A stretch of DNA of 32,051 bases, from contig CAJXVT010000028.1 in the NCBI GenBank assembly GCA_913062575.1, forward strand, positions 1 through 32,051, written 5' to 3'. Origin of the DNA: an uncultured Flavobacteriaceae bacterium. GTDB taxonomy: Bacteria > Bacteroidota > Bacteroidia > Flavobacteriales > Flavobacteriaceae. This document shows positions 24,380 to 32,051 of this stretch, piece by piece. The translations under genes and the position numbers were made by a program. Under the pieces are notes generated by a model, which did not search any database, was not told where the DNA came from, and saw nothing but the letters and a program-made list of their open reading frames with translations. Numbering within the stretch: position 1 is the stretch's first letter; each line of letters opens with the position of its first letter.

Positions 24380-25375
24380 CTATTTGTTTTTTACAAATTT
24401 TCGTACTGTAACCCATTGTTTTAACATGTCTCTGATATCTTGTGCAGGGTATCCTAAAACAGTTTTTCCTGCTTCCACATCGCTCATGACTCCAGATCCT
24501 GCGCCAACAGTAGCACCAGAATGGATTGTTGTATGGTCTTTAATTGAAGCGCTTCCACCTATAATAACGCCATCACCTAAAGTAACAGAACCTGCAAGTC
24601 CACTATGACCTGCCATAATACAAGAACGCCCCATAATACTATTGTGAGCTATTTGGACTAGGTTGTCAATTTTACAACCATCACCAATAATAGTAGAACT
24701 AAATTTGGCTCTGTCAACACATGAGTTCGCACCGATTTCAACATAATCTCCAATTATAACATTACCTATTTGTGGTATTTTAACCAGTTGTCTGCCATCA
24801 TCACTAGGCCTATATCCAAATCCATCAGCTCCTATACTAACATTGGTGTGAAAAATACAGTGGCTTCCAATAATACAGCGTTCACGAATAATAGTCCCTG
24901 ACCAAACTGTGGTGTTGTCGCCGATACTAGTTTCGTCAAATACACAAACATTTGGGTATAAAACCACACCGCTTCCTAATTCAACATCTTTACCTACATA
25001 ACAATTTGCACCAATTTTACAGCCATTACCAATTATTGCTGTTTCATGTATTACGGCAGTTGGATGTATATCTACATCAAATACAGGTGTTGACGGATTA
25101 AAGAGTTCCAATATTTTTGCCATTGCCAAATCGACATTTTTTACTTGAATAAAAGCACGATTATTGCCTGGATCAATATCTAAATTATAATTTACCAGAG
25201 CAGCACTGGCTTTTGAATCTTCCCAAAACTTCAAATACTTACTGCTTCCAATAAATGTGATTTGATTGCTGTTTGCTTTTTGTAATTCCTCGGGACCTTC
25301 AATTTTTTGGGTGGTATTACCTATTAATTCACCTTTTAAGATGCTGCTAATTTCACTGATAGAATATGATGCCAT
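24380..25375 (-). CDS. lpxD: UDP-3-O-acylglucosamine N-acyltransferase, LpxD
   Basis: 331 aa, the usual length. Residues 1-100 are the N-terminal uridine-binding domain (G-E-L-I-G, I-T-F-I-G-S-S-K-Y). From about 105 on there is a left-handed parallel beta-helix of hexapeptide repeats. The catalytic histidine is His244 in V-Q-I-A-H-N; G-A-D-G-F-G-Y is the LpxD substrate loop. It adds an N-linked acyl chain in lipid A synthesis. It is not next to lpxC/fabZ/lpxA, where Bacteroidota usually keep an lpxD, so it may be a second copy. Confidence 0.9.
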   Translation of the reverse strand: MASYSISEISSILKGELIGNTTQKIEGPEELQKANSNQITFIGSSKYLKFWEDSKASAALVNYNLDIDPGNNRAFIQVKNVDLAMAKILELFNPSTPVFDVDIHPTAVIHETAIIGNGCKIGANCYVGKDVELGSGVVLYPNVCVFDETSIGDNTTVWSGTIIRERCIIGSHCIFHTNVSIGADGFGYRPSDDGRQLVKIPQIGNVIIGDYVEIGANSCVDRAKFSSTIIGDGCKIDNLVQIAHNSIMGRSCIMAGHSGLAGSVTLGDGVIIGGSASIKDHTTIHSGATVGAGSGVMSDVEAGKTVLGYPAQDIRDMLKQWVTVRKFVKNK

Positions 25376-25543
25376 TTATGAGTTTATTGATTTATTAATA
25401 AGCGGTAAATTAATAAAAAAAAATGAAATTTATATTTTTTTGAAATCAAATATGATTATCCATGTTTTTTATTGTAATGTACTATTTCAGTTATAGATTC
25501 CACATATTAAATATAGTCATTGTTGTCAACTGGCTTTTAGTTT

Positions 25544-26293
25544 TTAGAATAACTCTTTTTTTAACCATGCCAGTACTTCAATTCTTGTAGAATAATAAAG
25601 AGAGCTACCGTGATATCTTCCAGTAAGAATACGTTTTTTTCTTCTTTTAGGTTCGGTTTGTTGATAAAACTCCTCGGCCATTTCATCAGCCATATATCTT
25701 TCTAGCTCATTATCAGAAGCGATATAAAAACCAGATTTAATTTTATTGTTTTTGTATGGAAGTGGGATTCTAACATTCTGCGGGGCGTTTATGACTCTTT
25801 TTGCAGCGGCAGTTACAGAAAATAAAACGATGGTTTCAATATTTAGATCCCAAAGAACCACTCCGGCGGTTAAAATATTTGAACCATAAGAAGACCCGAT
25901 GGCGCCAATTTTTCCAGTTTTAAATTGGTTGTTGTTTTCTACCCAATGAAGTACTGCTTTTAGATCAATAATTGGAAATGTAAATTCCCCTTCCATTTGA
26001 GGATCAGATTTGCCATGTCCTCTAATATCCATAGCTACAATATTGTATCCTGCATTGTATAGGTCTTGTACCGTTTCTCTACGTTCTATCCATAATTCTT
26101 TGTTGCCTCCTGCTCCATGTAGCAGTACTATTGTAGGCTTATAATCTATGCTGTCTTTGTTTGTAATCGAAAATAAAGAAATTTTAAAATCATCTTCACT
26201 GGTGATTGTAAACTCGTGTATAGGTAGATTGTTTTGTGAATAAGTAGAGGTACATGTACATAATAATATAAAACCAATAATTAATTTTTTCAT
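25544..26293 (-). CDS. Secreted alpha/beta hydrolase
   Basis: 249 aa. The signal peptide (residues 1-20, ending S-T-Y-S-Q) precedes an alpha/beta hydrolase fold: V-L-L-H-G-A-G-G-N with the oxyanion hole, D-I-R-G-H-G-K-S-D, and the nucleophile elbow G133-S-S135-Y-G137. Candidate acid and histidine residues sit in A-S-D-N-E-L and R-Y-H-G-S-S. The mix resembles dienelactone-hydrolase-like esterases. Substrate unknown; periplasmic or secreted. 168 nt upstream of lpxD and divergent from the M28 peptidase, with 261 nt between the two starts. That interval is A/T-rich and holds only the peptidase promoter that I can see. Confidence 0.88.
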   Translation of the reverse strand: MKKLIIGFILLCTCTSTYSQNNLPIHEFTITSEDDFKISLFSITNKDSIDYKPTIVLLHGAGGNKELWIERRETVQDLYNAGYNIVAMDIRGHGKSDPQMEGEFTFPIIDLKAVLHWVENNNQFKTGKIGAIGSSYGSNILTAGVVLWDLNIETIVLFSVTAAAKRVINAPQNVRIPLPYKNNKIKSGFYIASDNELERYMADEMAEEFYQQTEPKRRKKRILTGRYHGSSLYYSTRIEVLAWLKKELF

Positions 26294-26523
26294 GATGCAT
26301 GAGTGTTATAATGCTACTAATTTAGATAGATTATTTTTTTAGAGCGACAATAAATTGTTAATTCTGGTTTTTTAAAAAATGACAGTCTATGTGTTTGTGT
26401 ATGGTTTTCTGATATTTGATATATCTCAATATCATATTTTTTAAGTTTACAGTCATAATTTTTTTGCTAAAATTTAACCCTAAAAATAGTCAAAACTGAG
26501 GAGTGTTGATTTTAGGCTTATTG

Positions 26524-26531
26524 TATCTTTG
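26524..26531 (+). promoter_or_regulatory. -7 promoter element upstream of the M28 peptidase
   Basis: TATCTTTG matches TAnnTTTG exactly, 23 nt before the ATG. A TTG at 26506-26508 lies only 15 nt upstream, shorter than usual for a -33 element. Confidence 0.5.
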
Positions 26532-26554
26532 AGATTTATAGCAAAAAATAAATT

Positions 26555-27511
26555 ATGAATAAATTCCTCTTATTACTAGCATTAAATATTATTTCAGTCA
26601 GTGTGTTTTCGCAATCTGAAATAACCGAGAACGAACTAAAAGAACACCTATTGTTTTTAACCTCAGAAAAAAATGCGGGTAGATATCCAGGAGGAAAAGA
26701 AAATAAAAGGGTTGTTAAATATTTAAAAAAGGAGTTTAAAAACCTTGGACTTAAATTTTTTAAGAAAGGCTATAAACAGCCTTTTGAAGCTCAATTACGA
26801 GTTGAAAAAGGTACTGATCAAAAACCAAAGGTTGTTACTTGGAATGTTGTAGGTTATATTGAAGGGAATGATCCTGTTCTTAAAAAGGAGTTTATCGTCT
26901 TAGGAGCGCATTATGATCATTTAGGCTTGGGAGGGCCATCGTCAAAATCTAAAAAAAAGAATACAATTCATTATGGAGCTGATGACAATGCTAGTGGTAC
27001 AGCAGCGCTATTGGAAATAGCAGAGAAAATTGTTTCTCAAAAAAAACAATTAAAGCGAAGCGTATTATTTATTGCTTTTGGCGCTGAGGAACAAGGATTA
27101 TTAGGAAGTAAGTATTTTGTTGAAAACCCATTAGTACCTCTTTCACAGATTAAACTAATGATTAATATGGATATGGTTGGACGATTAAATAAACAGAAAC
27201 ATGTGTATATGGGAGGTGCCGGTACTTTCCCCGATGGTGTTAGTTTTATGCGGAATTTAGGGAAGTCTTTAGAGCTAAACCCTATAGTTCATGCAGGTTC
27301 GGTTGGAGGATCTGATCATGTGTCATTTTATAAGAAAGGAGTTTCTGTTTTAGGTATGCATACGGGTGGTCATCCACAATATCATACCCCAGAAGACACT
27401 ATCGAATTGATAAATATTAAAGGAGAAAAACAGGTCTGTGACTATGTTTTTCAAGCGATCATGAAATTTGCCTCTACAAATTATAAAATGGAATTTATAA
27501 AACAGGATTAA
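26555..27511 (+). CDS. Secreted M28-family zinc peptidase
   Basis: 318 aa. A signal peptide ends at F-S-Q (about residue 20). The M28 motifs are complete: G-A-H119-Y-D-H-L-G, G-A-D143-D-N-A-S-G (bridging Asp), F-G-A-E178-E179-Q-G (general base and zinc ligand), N-M-D206-M-V-G and Y-H277-T-P-E-D-T. It is a two-zinc aminopeptidase acting outside the cytoplasm, probably releasing N-terminal amino acids from peptides. No protease-associated domain and no type IX sorting domain at the C-terminus. Transcribed alone; convergent with the VOC gene. Confidence 0.95.
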   Translation: MNKFLLLLALNIISVSVFSQSEITENELKEHLLFLTSEKNAGRYPGGKENKRVVKYLKKEFKNLGLKFFKKGYKQPFEAQLRVEKGTDQKPKVVTWNVVGYIEGNDPVLKKEFIVLGAHYDHLGLGGPSSKSKKKNTIHYGADDNASGTAALLEIAEKIVSQKKQLKRSVLFIAFGAEEQGLLGSKYFVENPLVPLSQIKLMINMDMVGRLNKQKHVYMGGAGTFPDGVSFMRNLGKSLELNPIVHAGSVGGSDHVSFYKKGVSVLGMHTGGHPQYHTPEDTIELINIKGEKQVCDYVFQAIMKFASTNYKMEFIKQD

Positions 27512-27644
27512 AAAATAGAATGACACGAGCGCCGCAACTAAGAGTCATTGTTAAGAACTGTTTATGTGATGATTTTTTCGGATATCCAACTAGTAATGTC
27601 ATCAATTAAAATAGTAAGATGTTCTTTAATTTATTAAAATTTTT

Positions 27645-27693
27645 AAAAAAAAAAGAGCTTAACTAGCTATATCATAATTCGAATTTATTATGA
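27645..27693 (-). terminator. Possible weak terminator after the VOC gene
   Basis: On the minus strand a 7-bp hairpin (arms 27672-27678 and 27687-27693, TCATAAT/ATTATGA) overlaps the VOC stop, and a run of ten T follows at about 27646-27655 after a short AGCT repeat. The stem is weak and far from the T-run. Confidence 0.3.
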
Positions 27694-28113
27694 AAGGTTA
27701 AGTTGCCATGAAACACCAAATTTATCTTCACACCACCCAAATTTTTTACCAAATCCGTAGTCGCCAGAACCGTTGTAGTTCTCAAGAGGAACCATAACCT
27801 GACCTCCGTTTGAAGAAAGTTCTTCAAATAAAATTTGCATCTCACTTTCTGAATTGCATTCAACGAATAGTGATATTCCTGGTGTAAATGACCAAGCGTG
27901 ATTGAAATTATTTTCGGAAACCATGTGCTCAGTGCCATTTAATGTAAATACGCCATATTTAATAAGCTCCGGTGTTCCTCCAGCCTCTCCTTCTAGGTAT
28001 TTTGTGATGCTTTTAATTTCCGAATTCGGAAAGACAGAAGTATAGAAGTTTATTGCTTCTTCAGCCTTGCCACATTGATTACCTACAAATGTTAGAAATG
28101 GAGTTGTTTTCAT
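27688..28113 (-). CDS. VOC-superfamily protein, PhnB-like
   Basis: 141 aa. Typical PhnB / 3-demethylubiquinone-9 3-methyltransferase-like fold: T-P-F-L-T-F-V-G-N-Q-C-G-K-A-E-E-A-I-N-F-Y, F-P-N-S-E-I, S-L-F-V-E-C-N-S, then G-F-G-K-K-F-G-W-C-E-D-K-F-G-V-S-W-Q at the end. Such proteins bind small molecules; despite the family name no methyltransferase activity is implied. Cytoplasmic, no close partner gene. A 12-nt palindrome (28169-28180, CAAACGTGTTTG) lies 56 nt upstream of its start and could be an operator. Confidence 0.9.
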   Translation of the reverse strand: MKTTPFLTFVGNQCGKAEEAINFYTSVFPNSEIKSITKYLEGEAGGTPELIKYGVFTLNGTEHMVSENNFNHAWSFTPGISLFVECNSESEMQILFEELSSNGGQVMVPLENYNGSGDYGFGKKFGWCEDKFGVSWQLNLS

Positions 28114-28237
28114 TTTTTTTTAATTTTAGTTCAAACCAAGAATTAGCTTACTTTTTGCCAAATTACAGCAAACGTGTTTGTGCATTATTTGTTTACGTTG
28201 ATTAAGTACCTAATTTAGTAAATACAAAACCAACTAG

Positions 28238-28255
28238 AAAATCCGGAAGGATTTT
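28238..28255 (-). terminator. Short hairpin at the end of the sodium symporter gene
   Basis: The perfect 7-bp stem AAAATCC/GGATTTT with a 4-nt loop overlaps the symporter stop codon and ends in TTTT on the minus strand. The T-run is short. Confidence 0.4.
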
Positions 28256-29750
28256 AGAGGCTTTTCTCAACTGTTTTATTAGGAAATATTTTTGAAACAA
28301 TATAACCAACCAGCATTGCCAAGGCAAAAGAAGGTGCTAAGACATCTAATTCAACAAAATAAGCACCAACACTTTCTAGGTTAGACATTACAAACTTAAA
28401 AAATATTACAGAAGCAAAACCAGTCACCATAGAAGCGATGGCTCCTTTTTCTGTATAACCATCCCAAAAAAGAGAGAGAATAATTACCGGACAAAAGGTA
28501 GCTGCAATCCCAGACCATCCAAAAATCATAATCCAAAAAATCTGTCGCTCGGGATAGAGATTATATAATATAACAGCAATTCCGAGTGCCACCATTGCCA
28601 TAGCAACTGTTACAATTCTAGAAAGCTTTGTTAGGTCTTCATCCTTTAAATCGGGTCTAAATATTTTCTGATAAAAGTCACGTGTAATTGCACTAGAAGC
28701 AAGAATCAGCAACGAATCTATGGTAGACATTATCGCAGAAAGCACAATGGCTATAAATATGGCGACAAGAATTGTAGGTAAGAATTGGTTTGTAATCATG
28801 CTCAATACATCTTCTCCACCAGTTCCTAATATCGCTTCTGGGTCTTGTCCTTCAGAAGTAAAGTAGATTCGTGCAAGGATACCAATAGTTACTGCAGCAG
28901 CATCTGTTAAAAGAGTAAAAAGCAAGGCAACCCATTTTCCTTTGTCAATTTCGTGTTCGCTTTTAATAGACATAAAACGCACATATACTTGTGGTGACCC
29001 TAAGAATCCTAATCCAATCATAGAGAAACCAAGAATGGTAAATAGGTTCATCCATCCATCATCACTTCTTCCCATTATTTGGGTAAGTGTTGGGTCAATT
29101 GCATTTAATCCTGCAGTAACACCAGCTCCATGATCCATAGAAAACCAGACTACAACTGGTAGTAAAACCAATCCGAAGAACATTAAAATTCCCTGGAACA
29201 TATCAGACCAAACTGCGGCTACAAAGCCACCAATAAAAATATAAATCAGTACAATACTAAAACCAACAAGTACTCCAACTCTATAATCAATACCAAGCAT
29301 AGACTCGAATGCAATGCCTGTTACATCCATTTGTGATGCTACATAAATAACCACGAAAACTACTAAAACAGATGCCGAGATAATGCGAAGTGTATTTGTA
29401 GATGATTTAAAATGACTCTGAAGATAATCTGGAATTGTAATTGCTTTGTATGCGTCAGAACGTATTTTGAATTTTTTGGCCATATACTGCCATGATATAA
29501 AAACACCGAGCAATTCACCTGCAACAACCCAATAACCAGAATAGCCGGCCATAGCTCCCATTCCTGTTAAACCGATTAAAAGCCAACCAGATTCTCCGGT
29601 TGCCCTAGCAGAAAAAGCAACAGCCCAAAAGCCCATTTTTTTTCCTCCTAAATAAAAATCACTCATACTTTTTACTCTGCGAGAAGCTAAGATTCCGATT
29701 AGAAATAGAATAGCGACATAAATAGCTAGGACAGTAATTTTTGTAATCAT
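28254..29750 (-). CDS. Sodium:solute symporter (SSS family), PutP-like
   Basis: 498 aa with about 13 transmembrane helices, the normal SSS layout. D-F-Y-L-G-G-K-K-M-G, then A-R-A-T-G-E-S-G-W-L-L-I-G-L-T-G, resembles the proline permease PutP in its first helices. S-A-I-M-S-T-I-D-S-L-L-I-L-A-S-S-A-I-T-R-D helps form the sodium site. It takes up an organic solute with Na+ across the inner membrane; proline is the best guess from the motifs, but no proline dehydrogenase is nearby. It stands alone between the VOC and methyltransferase genes. On the minus strand TATCTTTA (29773-29780) could be its -7 element. Confidence 0.88.
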   Translation of the reverse strand: MITKITVLAIYVAILFLIGILASRRVKSMSDFYLGGKKMGFWAVAFSARATGESGWLLIGLTGMGAMAGYSGYWVVAGELLGVFISWQYMAKKFKIRSDAYKAITIPDYLQSHFKSSTNTLRIISASVLVVFVVIYVASQMDVTGIAFESMLGIDYRVGVLVGFSIVLIYIFIGGFVAAVWSDMFQGILMFFGLVLLPVVVWFSMDHGAGVTAGLNAIDPTLTQIMGRSDDGWMNLFTILGFSMIGLGFLGSPQVYVRFMSIKSEHEIDKGKWVALLFTLLTDAAAVTIGILARIYFTSEGQDPEAILGTGGEDVLSMITNQFLPTILVAIFIAIVLSAIMSTIDSLLILASSAITRDFYQKIFRPDLKDEDLTKLSRIVTVAMAMVALGIAVILYNLYPERQIFWIMIFGWSGIAATFCPVIILSLFWDGYTEKGAIASMVTGFASVIFFKFVMSNLESVGAYFVELDVLAPSFALAMLVGYIVSKIFPNKTVEKSL

Positions 29751-29975
29751 AGATTTTGGATAATTATTTTTTTAAAGATATGCTAATAAATTAACTTGAA
29801 TTTTCAGTAATGAATGCTATCGATTCTGTCTAAACGATCGATTTAATTGCGTTTATTTAATGTTAGGGAAGTTTTTATTATTTAGGTTAGTACCTATAGT
29901 TTGTGCGTTTGTTTTAATATTACATTTGAATATATAATTATGCTTTTAAAAATAGAATAGTCCAACAGTGTGTTT

Positions 29976-30653
29976 ATGAAGAAGAAAAAAAATGAAATTA
30001 AAAAAATAAAAAAGCCTTGGCCAACTAAAGATGCTATGGAACAGGTTTATGAAATGAAACTTTGGGGGGATAGTAAATCTGAATTTTATTCAGGTGTAGG
30101 ATCACATCATCCTGAGCTAGTAAATCCATATATAGCTATTTTAACAACATTTTTAACTTCATTTAAAAATCCTCTTTCGGTATGTGATTTGGGGTGTGGG
30201 GATTTTAATATAGGAAAAGAATTAGTAAAGCATACTAAGAAGTATCTTGCAGTAGATATAGTAGCAGACCTGATAGCGCATAATAAATCAACATTTAAAG
30301 CAGAAAATTTAGAATTCCATTGTTTGGATATTGCAGAAGATGATTTGCCCTCTGGAGATTGTGTTTTATTAAGGCAAGTACTACAACATATATCGAATGC
30401 TGAAGTACAAAGTATCGTGAGTAAACTAGCAGATTTTAAATATGTTATTTTAACAGAACATGTGCCAGAAGGAGATTTTGCACCCAATAAAGAGATTATT
30501 TCAGGACAAGGAACTCGACTAAAAAAACAAAGTGGTATCAACTTATTAGTGCCACCATTTAATTTTAAGGTAAAAAAAGAAAAACAATTATTGTCTGTTA
30601 TTTTAAATGATGGTAAAGGGCTTATCTTGACTACGCTTTATGAAGTTTTTTAA
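29976..30653 (+). CDS. SAM-dependent class I methyltransferase
   Basis: 225 aa from the ATG at 29976; a GTG 6 nt upstream is possible but unneeded. Motif I is V-C-D-L-G-C-G-D-F-N-I-G, followed by Y-L-A-V-D-I-V (acidic end of strand 2) and L-L-R-Q-V-L-Q-H-I (motif of type-11-like methyltransferases). A lysine-rich N-terminus (K-K-K-K-N-E-I-K-K-I-K-K) precedes the fold. The C-terminal strands are short. The substrate is not known; no sugar or lipid pathway gene adjoins it. The 225-nt gap before it contains only A/T-rich sequence and the divergent symporter start. Confidence 0.85.
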   Translation: MKKKKNEIKKIKKPWPTKDAMEQVYEMKLWGDSKSEFYSGVGSHHPELVNPYIAILTTFLTSFKNPLSVCDLGCGDFNIGKELVKHTKKYLAVDIVADLIAHNKSTFKAENLEFHCLDIAEDDLPSGDCVLLRQVLQHISNAEVQSIVSKLADFKYVILTEHVPEGDFAPNKEIISGQGTRLKKQSGINLLVPPFNFKVKKEKQLLSVILNDGKGLILTTLYEVF

Positions 30654-30716
30654 AACATCAATGTTGATACCCTAAGTTGCTTTCTAATGTTTTGCAACAT
30701 GGTTGTAAATGGCGTG

Positions 30717-31043
30717 TTATCGCTCTAAAAGTTTTTTAGAAACTTTATATGTCGCTGCATACGAAAGACCTTCTTGACGGGTCTTAAATGTCAAAAATGC
30801 TTTCTTATACCATTTTGAGTCAGTCGCTTTCTTTTTATGATCTTCATGTCCGGAAACAGCGTAGAGTTTACCATTTAGCCATGGTTTAATTTCATAAATT
30901 CCTATTCCGAAGTGTTCTACTCGTTCAAGAACGATTTCGAAATCCGATTCAGAAAAATAAGGAGTAGTCTCTTCGTCGAATCCATCATTAATGTTTTTCA
31001 AATCAGTAAATATATTTTTCTCTAAAAATTCAGTTTTTTCCAT
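30717..31043 (-). CDS. Small conserved-looking cytoplasmic protein, function unknown
   Basis: 108 aa, no signal peptide or membrane helix. The N-terminal half is acidic (N-D-G-F-D-E-E-T-T-P-Y-F-S-E-S-D-F-E-I-V-L-E-R-V), the middle has G-I-G-I-Y-E-I-K-P-W-L-N-G-K-L-Y, and the end is basic and Lys-rich. The orderly hydrophobic pattern and good codon use support a real gene. I do not recognise a family. Convergent with the methyltransferase (63-nt gap) and 123 nt downstream of the transporter stop. Confidence 0.7.
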   Translation of the reverse strand: MEKTEFLEKNIFTDLKNINDGFDEETTPYFSESDFEIVLERVEHFGIGIYEIKPWLNGKLYAVSGHEDHKKKATDSKWYKKAFLTFKTRQEGLSYAATYKVSKKLLER

Positions 31044-31166
31044 GTTGAGGGTAAGGGTTTATATAGGTTTAGTTGTAGGAAATCAGTAAGGGTTTTCCAC
31101 CGTGGCACTAATATAATTAATTTGAGTGAATTTTCGCTATAGTTCTTTGTTGTAGTCCCTTTTTAT

Positions 31167-32039
31167 TTATTTCCATTTGTTGATTTTTGGACCTAGAGTC
31201 TTTATCCCAAAAGCGATAATAATACCACCAGTAAAGAACATAATAAGACTATAAACAGCAGGGGCAATAGCATAGTTATCATTCATTAAAATTCCTGAAG
31301 CAATGGCAATTGCCATGGTACCATTTTGAATTCCAGACTCTATCGAAATCGTTAGCGATTGCGCTAAATTTAATTTTGCAATTTTCGCTGTTACAAAACC
31401 AACTAGCATGGTGGTAATGTTTAATGCTAAGGCTGTCAATCCTGCTTGTTGCAAATATGGAATAAGATCTTCTTTTTTCTTTAAGACCAATCCAATGATG
31501 ACTAAAAACAAGACGGCGGCAGAAGCAATTTTAACGGGTTTATTCATTTTATCTGCAAAAGTAGGTTTAACGCTTTTTAATGCCATCCCAATAGAAACAG
31601 GAATGATTACGATTACAAATATTTGAATCACCGTTTGCAATTTGTTGATTTGGACCATTTCGTCTCCATCTAAAAATTGGGTTAAAGCAAAGTCTACAAC
31701 AAAGGGAATAGTGAAAATAGTAATTAGGCTATTGGCGGTCGTTAATGAAATGGATAAGCCAGCATCTCCTTTTGCCAAATAGGTGATAAGGTTAGATGTT
31801 GGGCCACCAGGGCAAGCCGCCAAAATCATTAAACCAATGGCAATGTCTGTTCCTACATCAAATATGGAAATTAATACATAGGCAATAATTGGCAACAAAA
31901 TAATCTGATTCAAAAGCCCAACTAGTATTGCTTTTGGATTTTGAAATAATCGAATAAAATCATTTTTAACCAGAGACAAGCCCATGCCAAACATGATGAT
32001 AATTAATGATATTGCGAGAAATATTGTTCCTATATCCAT
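31167..32039 (-). CDS. Bile acid:sodium symporter (SBF)-family transporter
   Basis: 290 aa, complete; its start is only 12 nt from the window edge. About nine hydrophobic helices. Family marks are C-P-G-G-P-T-S-N-L-I-T-Y-L-A-K-G-D-A-G-L-S-I, then E-S-G-I-Q-N-G-T-M-A in the broken helices that form the sodium and substrate sites. The name comes from vertebrate bile-acid carriers; bacterial members move diverse organic anions, and the substrate here is unknown. Its promoter lies outside the window. Confidence 0.92.
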   Translation of the reverse strand: MDIGTIFLAISLIIIMFGMGLSLVKNDFIRLFQNPKAILVGLLNQIILLPIIAYVLISIFDVGTDIAIGLMILAACPGGPTSNLITYLAKGDAGLSISLTTANSLITIFTIPFVVDFALTQFLDGDEMVQINKLQTVIQIFVIVIIPVSIGMALKSVKPTFADKMNKPVKIASAAVLFLVIIGLVLKKKEDLIPYLQQAGLTALALNITTMLVGFVTAKIAKLNLAQSLTISIESGIQNGTMAIAIASGILMNDNYAIAPAVYSLIMFFTGGIIIAFGIKTLGPKINKWK

Positions 32040-32051
32040 TGTTCTTAAGTT

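Noticed and set aside
27672..27938. An 88-codon minus-strand frame overlapping the VOC gene
   Set aside because: Same strand, other frame; the VOC protein explains the region fully and the alternative product has no family features.

Overview
The window is about 32 kb of low-GC chromosome from a member of the Bacteroidota, almost certainly the class Flavobacteriia. The signs are the Flavobacterium-type -7 boxes (TAnnTTTG), the near absence of Shine-Dalgarno sequences, the pdhA-pdhC pair without E1-beta, an oxygen-dependent HemF and many secreted proteins of Flavobacteria-type families (DUF2911, toastrack/DUF2807, DUF4870). The genus cannot be fixed from this stretch. No rRNA, tRNA, CRISPR array, phage gene, transposase or frameshifted gene was seen. 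No gap between genes exceeds 300 bases.

Layout. (1) 1-3955: a tightly packed heme operon, hemB (3' end only), hemL, hemE, a tautomerase of the CHMI family and hemF, closed by a strong terminator. A palindromic REP-like element lies between hemL and hemE. (2) 4009-5428: a single-gene unit for a 2-oxo acid dehydrogenase E2. (3) 5458-9545: a membrane-anchored AraC regulator, a secreted NTF2-like/DJ-1 fusion, and two tandem secreted paralogues that carry copies of the same promoter. (4) 9543-12961, minus strand: pdhA-pdhC for pyruvate dehydrogenase, then a GNAT acetyltransferase. (5) 13039-15564, minus: a secreted protein of unknown function, a VanX-like D-Ala-D-Ala dipeptidase and a DUF2911-TPR protein.

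(6) 15640-21315, minus: the most interesting block. DUF4870 membrane protein, PadR repressor, PspC protein with a HAAS-like N-terminus, toastrack/DUF2807 lipoprotein, beta-lactamase-fold serine hydrolase and NTF2-like secreted protein run in one direction. Small gaps and one 1-nt overlap join most of them, and a terminator follows. Repeated GTACTAT motifs sit on the promoter. This looks like a Flavobacteria version of a Psp/Lia-type envelope-sensing operon, with two secreted effectors appended. (7) 21475-22888: a DUF4442 hotdog protein and an AIM24 family protein. (8) 22895-26293, minus: CPBP membrane protease, SGNH esterase, an LpxD paralogue and a secreted alpha/beta hydrolase. (9) 26524-32039: secreted M28 peptidase, VOC protein, SSS-family sodium symporter, SAM methyltransferase, a small unknown protein and a bile-acid:sodium-symporter-family transporter.

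Most genes are ordinary core or Flavobacteria-typical genes. The parts worth a second look are the PadR/PspC/toastrack operon with its operator repeats, the tautomerase and palindrome inside the heme operon, and the duplicated gene-plus-promoter pair. All family calls come from reading motifs; no database search was run.
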